A DNA stretch of 37,453 nt from Desulfomonilaceae bacterium. Lineage in GTDB: Bacteria; Desulfobacterota; Desulfomonilia; Desulfomonilales; Desulfomonilaceae. The position numbers were made by a program, and so were the translations under genes. The stretch is taken from contig JBAZSD010000034.1 of NCBI GenBank assembly GCA_041662605.1, positions 1 to 37,453 of the forward strand. Reading direction: 5' to 3'. The notes under the pieces were generated by a model. It had not been told where the DNA came from, did no database searches, and saw only the letters and a list, made by a program, of their open reading frames with translations. Below are positions 32,277 to 37,453 of this stretch, one piece after another. Every line of letters starts with the position of its first letter. Within the stretch, counting starts at the first letter, position 1.

Positions 32277-34283
32277 TTAGTTGTTCTTTGCTTCGGGCAG
32301 AATCTCACTGGAAGAATTACCTTCAGTCTGTGAGTAGATCCCTCTTTTTTCAAAGTCTTCAGCTACGTAATCCAAGCCCAGTTCATGCAAAGATTCCTTG
32401 GTGGGAATACCCTGCTCGTTCCATCCCTTGAATTTGTAATATGTATCCAGGAGTTCCTTTTCCAGCTCCGGAAATCGTTTCTTCCAATGGTTCTGTGGAG
32501 GAGCGTCATCTTTCCTCCTCATGCCTCTTCTTATATTATTGGCTCTTACCAAAGTCCGGTATCTCCTGGCCGCCTGAGTTAGTTTGTCTTCATCCATATC
32601 GATTCCGGCGCCCGCTGAGATAAATTTAGGGTAATTATGTATATGATATGGTGGCTTGAGGGGAAATGACGATAAACCGGCGCACATCCCTAGAGCGTCA
32701 TCAATGTAGTGCATCCTCTCTTGCCAGTCGACAATGTCAGAACACATTTGAGGTGTTGGGTAATAGGGCATCGATTTTTCGCCTCGTGGTTCCCAATCCA
32801 GCAGATATTGCTTAAACTTTTCATCAGGAACCTGGAACCAATCCTTTACAAAGTCTTCTCTCTCTTCCATTGTAAAAAAAGGCGCTTGAGGGAATTGCCC
32901 TTCAATCTGGGTAATGTTAATCTTCTCGCCGGTGGAATACATTAGGAAATAGATGGGGTTAAGCATTGAAAGTTTGAGAGGAAGCTGCTCATGTTTCTTG
33001 ATGTTATTATGAGCATAGGCTTCCGCTCCCTTACCAATCTGTTTGGCCGCCCAGTAAGTCCCGTTGGCCAACACATCTCCTATTCCTTCTCGACGGACGA
33101 TTCTATCCAGCAACCAGTAAAATCTTCCCTCGTTGTCGGACGGCATTCCCGGGAAGTCATCGTCAGTTAATATCCCGTTCTCATAAAGCTCAAGGGCAAA
33201 GGCCATGACTTGCGGGGTTGAGAATCCGTCCACCCCGTATTCAGTGGCGCTTTGGGCGATACCCAAACCAAACTCAAGGTCTGAAAAGGCCGCCATGGTA
33301 TAAGTGAGCTTCGAGAAGCATTTCATCATATAGGTTGGATGTCCCGGGGGAGAGATTGTCGCGCCGCATGTCATCGGGCAATTATAGCAACTGATCAACC
33401 TCGTCCGCATACTATCCAGAGTCTCTGCCCACTGTTTTGCGATTTCGTCATTCCAGAAATCTTTTCGTCGGACGCGTGAATTTCCCCACATAAAATTTTC
33501 AGTGTGCCACTTTTCGTCATGGACCTTCATCTCTTGGGGCGACCCAAGCCCTGCCAAAATGGGCATGACACCCGGAATCGGATTTTCATTCCGCAATTTT
33601 ATATAGTTCAGGACTTCATTGCAGAGCGCCATAAACTCAGCCGGTTCGGCGACATTAATATCCTTGGTTCCACGCACAACGATCGCCTTTAACCCTTTGT
33701 CTCCCATAACTGCGCCGATCCCCTGCCGGCTGGCGCTGGACCTCCCTTGCTCAATGGAAGCAAAATAGACTCTGTTTTCTCCGGCAAGGCCGATGGCAGC
33801 CACTTGAGCTTTCGGCTCCTCCAACTCCTTTCGAAGGAGTTCCGCCGTTTCGACAGCGCCTTTGCCTTTCAAATGAGAAGCGTCCCGGATTTCCACTTTG
33901 TCATTGTTTATCCACAAATACACCAGATTGGGGGACTTGCCGCGAAGGATCACCTTATCGTAACCAGCATATTTCAACTCCGGCGCCCAGAATCCACCCA
34001 TCATCGAAAATGCCATTAACCTGGTTTGCGGAGAAATTGTAGAAACAATTGTACGGTTGCAACCAGTAGCAGGGGTCCCGCATAAGAGACCGGCGCTGAA
34101 TATTAATAGATTGTCGGGAGAAAAGGGTTCAGTTTCAGGGGGAACCCTATCCCACAATATCTTGGCGTTAGTACCCAAGCCTCCCAGGTAAAGTTCGGTA
34201 TCTCTTGGGTCGGTTGCCACCCTGTCGATGCTACCCCGAGTTAAATCGATTTCCAAATTAAATCCTGTCTCTGCGTACCTCAT
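32277..34283 (-). CDS. bamB: BamB-like tungsten subunit of class II benzoyl-CoA reductase (AOR family)
   Basis: A 668-residue aldehyde:ferredoxin oxidoreductase family protein. It begins M-R-Y-A-E-T-G-F and has the bis-pyranopterin-binding stretches L-Y-L-G-G-L-G-T-N-A and G-A-V-M-G-D-K-G-L-K-A. [4Fe-4S] ligands are C299, C302, C306 and C534. The residues I recall as the tungsten ligand and catalytic set of Geobacter metallireducens BamB, Cys322 and Glu251, His255, Glu257, His260, all fall at the same numbers here (K-C322-F and E251-M-K-V-H-D-E-K-W-H260). That agreement separates it from ordinary AORs. BamB reduces benzoyl-CoA to cyclohexa-1,5-diene-1-carbonyl-CoA without ATP. It is the first gene of the operon. 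Another aromatic acyl-CoA as substrate cannot be excluded. Confidence 0.9.
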   Translation of the reverse strand: MRYAETGFNLEIDLTRGSIDRVATDPRDTELYLGGLGTNAKILWDRVPPETEPFSPDNLLIFSAGLLCGTPATGCNRTIVSTISPQTRLMAFSMMGGFWAPELKYAGYDKVILRGKSPNLVYLWINNDKVEIRDASHLKGKGAVETAELLRKELEEPKAQVAAIGLAGENRVYFASIEQGRSSASRQGIGAVMGDKGLKAIVVRGTKDINVAEPAEFMALCNEVLNYIKLRNENPIPGVMPILAGLGSPQEMKVHDEKWHTENFMWGNSRVRRKDFWNDEIAKQWAETLDSMRTRLISCYNCPMTCGATISPPGHPTYMMKCFSKLTYTMAAFSDLEFGLGIAQSATEYGVDGFSTPQVMAFALELYENGILTDDDFPGMPSDNEGRFYWLLDRIVRREGIGDVLANGTYWAAKQIGKGAEAYAHNNIKKHEQLPLKLSMLNPIYFLMYSTGEKINITQIEGQFPQAPFFTMEEREDFVKDWFQVPDEKFKQYLLDWEPRGEKSMPYYPTPQMCSDIVDWQERMHYIDDALGMCAGLSSFPLKPPYHIHNYPKFISAGAGIDMDEDKLTQAARRYRTLVRANNIRRGMRRKDDAPPQNHWKKRFPELEKELLDTYYKFKGWNEQGIPTKESLHELGLDYVAEDFEKRGIYSQTEGNSSSEILPEAKNN

Positions 34284-34743
34284 CTTGTTAACCTCGTATA
34301 GTCCTGCCTTTTCTGAATGGCCTCGGAACCCAAAAACTCAATTAGGATTAAAGAACCTGCTACATCTACGCTCTGAAGTCTATATTGATCGAGACTTGGC
34401 AACATCTCTAATAACGAATATAACTTATATATAAACGGTGTCAAGATTTTTGCTAACAGACTTGTTGTATTTTACAAAGAAATTTTCTACTGACACAGAA
34501 ATGGATTTCCGCCGCTGAACTGTGGACGAACGCCAGTGATTATTGACCGGTTAAACAGTTTCCGCAGCGCTGCCCAATATTATCGGACAAATAATCAATA
34601 CCCGTTGCTTAACCATGAAATATAATTCTACCATACTTTCCAAAGGATGCGCCCAAGATAGTTCTTGACCCACTATCATATGAATGGTATTCGGTTTTTA
34701 ACTAAGATCTAATGATCATTGTATCCGCTTCCCGGAGTTTATA
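34284..34743. other. Divergent control region between bamB and the tandem TetR gene
   Basis: A 460-base A+T-rich region with no gene. It contains the predicted bam promoter (34417-34444), inverted words GATTATT (near 34537) and AATAATC (near 34590), and, for the rightward gene, TTGACC at 34665-34670 with a poor -10 (TATTCG) 17 bases on. A TetR-type operator is expected here but no compact strong palindrome stands out by eye. Confidence 0.5.
34417..34444 (-). promoter_or_regulatory. Predicted sigma-70 promoter of the bam operon
   Basis: On the minus strand a perfect -35 box TTGACA (34444-34439) is followed, after 16 bases, by TATATT (34422-34417), one base from consensus. Transcription would begin near 34410 and leave an untranslated leader of about 125 bases before the bamB ATG. 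Confidence 0.6.
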
Positions 34744-36000
34744 ATGAATTATACCGGATCGCCTGGAAGCAGTATCAAAAAGGCGCCATCCATAAAACGA
34801 AGAACCCCTTCGGCAGATAGAAAACGCCAACTTATAATAGAATCCGCCGAGCGTCTCTTTGCCTCCCGCGGTTTTCACGACACGACTATCGCTGATATTT
34901 CTAATGACTCCGGGGTACATGAAGCGTCTATATTTCAATATTTCAAAACCAAAGAAAACCTTATCGTTACAGTTCCAGAAAGACATCTTAAAGAGACTCT
35001 GGCGGGCATAACTGAACATTTTCAGGGAATGAAGGGAGCCGAACCCAAGATTAGGAAGTTATTATGGCATCAACTCAGGGATCTCTCCGTCAATGAGAAC
35101 TACACCTCAATTTTGCTACGCGAACTCCGGACATTACCTGCTTTTTACGAATCCCCTGCATATGAAATGATTCGAAAATACAGCGCCTTCGCAGTTGAGG
35201 CTATCAGAGAGGGCATACGGGACCACGAAGTGGACCCTGAGATAGAAGTTATTCTAGCCCTTGAGATGATTTTCGGAGCGATCGACAGCATTGTTTTACG
35301 ATCACTTTTTTTCGGCGATCCCTATGATCCCAATGATGCTGCGGATGCTCTGTTCTCATTAATCAAAGCGGCTATATGGAGGCGCGAGCAGTCGGTGGGA
35401 AATGAAAATGGCGATGAACCTAGCCGTGGAGAACTCAGGCGTCGTAGTATAACGGAAGTCGCCTCGGAAGTATTCGGCAAAAAGGGTTACGGCGGCGCGA
35501 CTATCTCCGAAATAGCCGGAAAAGTCGGCATAGCCGAAGCATCCATTTATCAATATTTCAAGAGCAAAGAGCAACTACTTCTCTCAGTTTTGGGCACCTG
35601 GTTCATCGAATTGGCCGATGAGTTGGAGCGCGTTTTTTCTGGGGCATTAAATCCGTATGAACGCCTCTTATATTTGCTAAGAAGGTGGGCTCTGGATTAT
35701 CAGATTCGAGAATGGGAGACTCGTGTGCTCATACTGGAATTGTACAGGAATCCGAAATTTTATGAATCCCAGGAATATCTGAACACCCAGCGATTCTGGG
35801 AACTGATAAGATCTACTGTTGAAGCCGGACAGCATAGCGGCCATTTTCGAAAGGATTTCGAAATTAGCTATTACCTCCACCTCGTTCAAGGGGCATTCGA
35901 GCATGAGGCGCTCGCTCGCATGATGCTCTCCAAAAAACAGCCCACCATCGCCAGTACGGAACAAATGATCAACCTTCTTCTCAGAGCTATAAAGGCTTGA
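34744..36000 (+). CDS. Tandem double TetR-family regulator
   Basis: 418 residues, twice the usual ~200 of TetR proteins. Two complete TetR units follow each other: helix-turn-helix one at ~27-75 (R-L-F-A-S-R-G-F-H-D-T-T-I-A-D-I and A-S-I-F-Q-Y-F-K-T-K-E-N-L) with its ligand domain to ~215, and helix-turn-helix two at ~229-280 (V-F-G-K-K-G-Y-G-G-A-T-I-S-E-I and A-S-I-Y-Q-Y-F-K-S-K-E-Q-L-L) with its own ligand domain. The halves are similar but clearly diverged. ATG 34744 follows GGAG. It is divergent from bamB, so it is the likely regulator of the operon and of itself; the ligand is plausibly an aromatic acyl-CoA, which is inference. Confidence 0.9.
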   Translation: MNYTGSPGSSIKKAPSIKRRTPSADRKRQLIIESAERLFASRGFHDTTIADISNDSGVHEASIFQYFKTKENLIVTVPERHLKETLAGITEHFQGMKGAEPKIRKLLWHQLRDLSVNENYTSILLRELRTLPAFYESPAYEMIRKYSAFAVEAIREGIRDHEVDPEIEVILALEMIFGAIDSIVLRSLFFGDPYDPNDAADALFSLIKAAIWRREQSVGNENGDEPSRGELRRRSITEVASEVFGKKGYGGATISEIAGKVGIAEASIYQYFKSKEQLLLSVLGTWFIELADELERVFSGALNPYERLLYLLRRWALDYQIREWETRVLILELYRNPKFYESQEYLNTQRFWELIRSTVEAGQHSGHFRKDFEISYYLHLVQGAFEHEALARMMLSKKQPTIASTEQMINLLLRAIKA

Positions 36001-36070
36001 TGGCATCGGTTTAAAAACCTGCGGAGTCGGGAACAATCCACTTTTATGGAGTAACTCCTGATGGTTAGAG

Positions 36071-37288
36071 ATGGAAATGGAAGCTTCGTGGAGAAGTCAC
36101 CCAATGAGTGAAAAATCGTCTGTCTACAACCCTTTCAATTTAAAGATCTTATGTGTCCTGTCGTTGGGGCATTTGGCGACAGATGTTTGTCAAAGCGCTT
36201 TGCCCGCTATTCTGCCTTTTCTGAAAGCCAAATTGTTGTTGTCTTACGCTATGTCCGGCGCAATCATGATGGCCTCCAATATCACTTCCTCTGTGATTCA
36301 GCCGCTTTTCGGTTATCTCTCGGACCAGAAAGAAAAACCTCTTCTGCTTCCGCTGGGATGTCTTTGCGCTGGTCTTGGTTTGTCCTTTATAGCTGTTCCT
36401 GACAGCTACTGGCTAGTTTTACTGTTGGTAATCGTGAGTGGACTTGGAATCGCCTGTTATCATCCAGAAGGATTCAAGACGGCCAGTTTCTCAACTGGAA
36501 GCAGGATGGCTACTGGAATGGCGGTGTTTACAATCGGCGGAAACATTGGCCTAGCCTTAGGCCCGATAGCGCCAACCTTTATTATCGCTCATTTCGGCCT
36601 CGATTATCTTCCCCTGATGTTGGTGTTTGCAATGATTTTTCTTGTATGTTTGACCTTTGTCTGGGGAGCTATAGGACGCTCCAGACCAACCCAAATATCC
36701 AAGACCACGGCTCAGCGAAGTATCCAGAAAGGAACATATCTCTCTATCGGCTTAATAATTGCCGCTGTCATAATGCGATCATGGACGCATTTTGGTGTTA
36801 TGGCCTACATCCCATTCTACTACATAGATTATGAGAAAGGGGACCCACTTTACGCAGGAACGCTGGTATCCACGTTTCTGTTCGGCGGAGCAATTGGAAC
36901 GCTGATCGGCGCTCCCTTGGCCGATAGGTTCGGGCACAAACGATACTTCATATTTTCCCTTGCCCTAACGAGTATATTGTTTCCACTAATTTTGGTGACA
37001 CATGGAGTCATGTTATTTTTGAGTCTTGGTATAGTCGGTATGGCTCTCATTTCGAGCTTTACCGTTACCATAGTTATGGCCCAAGCGCTTCTTCCTAACA
37101 ATTTAGGTGTAGCTTCCGGACTAATGGCTGGTTTTGCAATCGGAACAGGTGGAATAGGGGTAACTCTCCTGGGCGTTGTAGCGGATCACTTCGGTGTGCC
37201 TGTAGCTTTGAAATCCATAATGTTCCTTCCGGTGGTGGGCTTTTTGATCAGTTGCTTCATCCGTTACCCTTCCAGTCTCAGCAAATGA
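36071..37288 (+). CDS. MFS transporter, fosmidomycin-resistance (Fsr)-like
   Basis: About 405 residues with 12 hydrophobic segments. The start is uncertain: ATG 36071 has a weak ribosome-binding site, while ATG 36104 (residue 12) follows GGAG by ten bases; conserved sequence begins only at N-L-K-I-L-C-V-L-S-L-G-H-L. The first half shows Fsr-type features: S-S-V-I-Q-P-L-F-G-Y-L-S-D-Q, G-L-G-I-A-C-Y-H-P-E-G and F-T-I-G-G-N-I-G-L-A-L-G-P. Members expel small molecules by proton antiport; the real substrate is unknown. It follows the TetR gene by 70 bases on the same strand and is probably co-transcribed and controlled by it, and could export an aromatic or toxic intermediate. Confidence 0.87.
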   Translation: MEMEASWRSHPMSEKSSVYNPFNLKILCVLSLGHLATDVCQSALPAILPFLKAKLLLSYAMSGAIMMASNITSSVIQPLFGYLSDQKEKPLLLPLGCLCAGLGLSFIAVPDSYWLVLLLVIVSGLGIACYHPEGFKTASFSTGSRMATGMAVFTIGGNIGLALGPIAPTFIIAHFGLDYLPLMLVFAMIFLVCLTFVWGAIGRSRPTQISKTTAQRSIQKGTYLSIGLIIAAVIMRSWTHFGVMAYIPFYYIDYEKGDPLYAGTLVSTFLFGGAIGTLIGAPLADRFGHKRYFIFSLALTSILFPLILVTHGVMLFLSLGIVGMALISSFTVTIVMAQALLPNNLGVASGLMAGFAIGTGGIGVTLLGVVADHFGVPVALKSIMFLPVVGFLISCFIRYPSSLSK

Positions 37289-37321
37289 CCCATCGGTAAT
37301 TACCTGAATATTAGCTTATAG

Positions 37322-37335
37322 ATCGCTATAGCGAT
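37322..37335. repeat. Perfect 14-bp palindrome
   Basis: ATCGCTATAGCGAT lies 34 bases after the MFS stop codon. It may be a protein-binding site or part of a weak terminator; no T-run follows. The remaining bases to the window end hold no recognisable gene. Confidence 0.4.
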
Positions 37336-37453
37336 TGCCAAAAATAATGTCCGATTGCGCGGCCGATTTTTCTCGCGTTTGCATAGCGAGTATGGTTTAC
37401 CCTGGGCATGTCTCGTCAGCCGAATATGCCCAATGCGGAGAATTGTTCGTTGG

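Overview
The window reads as chromosome of a strictly anaerobic, selenocysteine-using deltaproteobacterium (Desulfobacterota; a Desulfomonile/Syntrophobacterales-like aromatic degrader would fit, but genus is not proven). The pointer is a ~10.8 kb minus-strand operon (23496-34283) whose eight products match, in order and domain make-up, the class II (ATP-independent, tungsten) benzoyl-CoA reductase complex BamB-C-D-E-F-G-H-I.

Layout. (1) 1-3745: the distal end of a probable genomic island: a possible IS21-type end, one unknown protein, a doubtful ORF and a compact three-gene cassette of unknown function. The island appears to end at a 45-nt 3' fragment of tRNA-Asp (3746-3790), the typical scar of integration into a tRNA gene. 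(2) 3790-9460: an exported phospholipase D-type nuclease, an EFR1-like flavodoxin-ferredoxin protein, a gene-poor stretch with an inverted repeat and a frameshifted remnant gene, and a bicupin of the oxalate decarboxylase family. (3) 9461-13941: a K+ channel, a CPA1 cation/proton antiporter, an AEC carrier, and a truncated, internally deleted second copy of the bicupin. (4) 13942-18395: an exported 1279-residue TPR-CHAT (caspase-like) protein plus a small membrane/coiled-coil protein. (5) 19198-23385: a TAXI-TRAP uptake system and a divergent TIM-barrel isomerase-like protein. (6) 23496-37288: the bam operon, read divergently from a protein made of two TetR repressors in tandem, followed by an MFS exporter.

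The key observation is that two genes of the bam operon are interrupted by in-frame UGA codons that I read as selenocysteine. In bamE (HdrA-like) UGA is codon 71, in a DCSM-Sec-ILSPK context; in bamF (MvhD-like) UGA is codon 19, in a CHW-Sec context. Each UGA is followed at the right distance by a hairpin with a GU-containing apical loop, as expected for a bacterial SECIS. Automated calling would truncate both genes. Sec in BamF is known for this complex; a second Sec in BamE would make this a two-Sec variant compared with what I recall for the Geobacter complex.

How the genes may work together: BamBC is the dearomatising module; BamD-I resembles HdrA/HdrD/MvhD plus a NuoEFG-like module and is thought to drive the very low-potential reduction by flavin-based electron bifurcation. 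The tandem TetR protein is the obvious candidate regulator. The TRAP system and the MFS protein could move aromatic acids or related compounds, but their substrates are not visible in the sequence. Functions are assigned by reading motifs; no database search was run.
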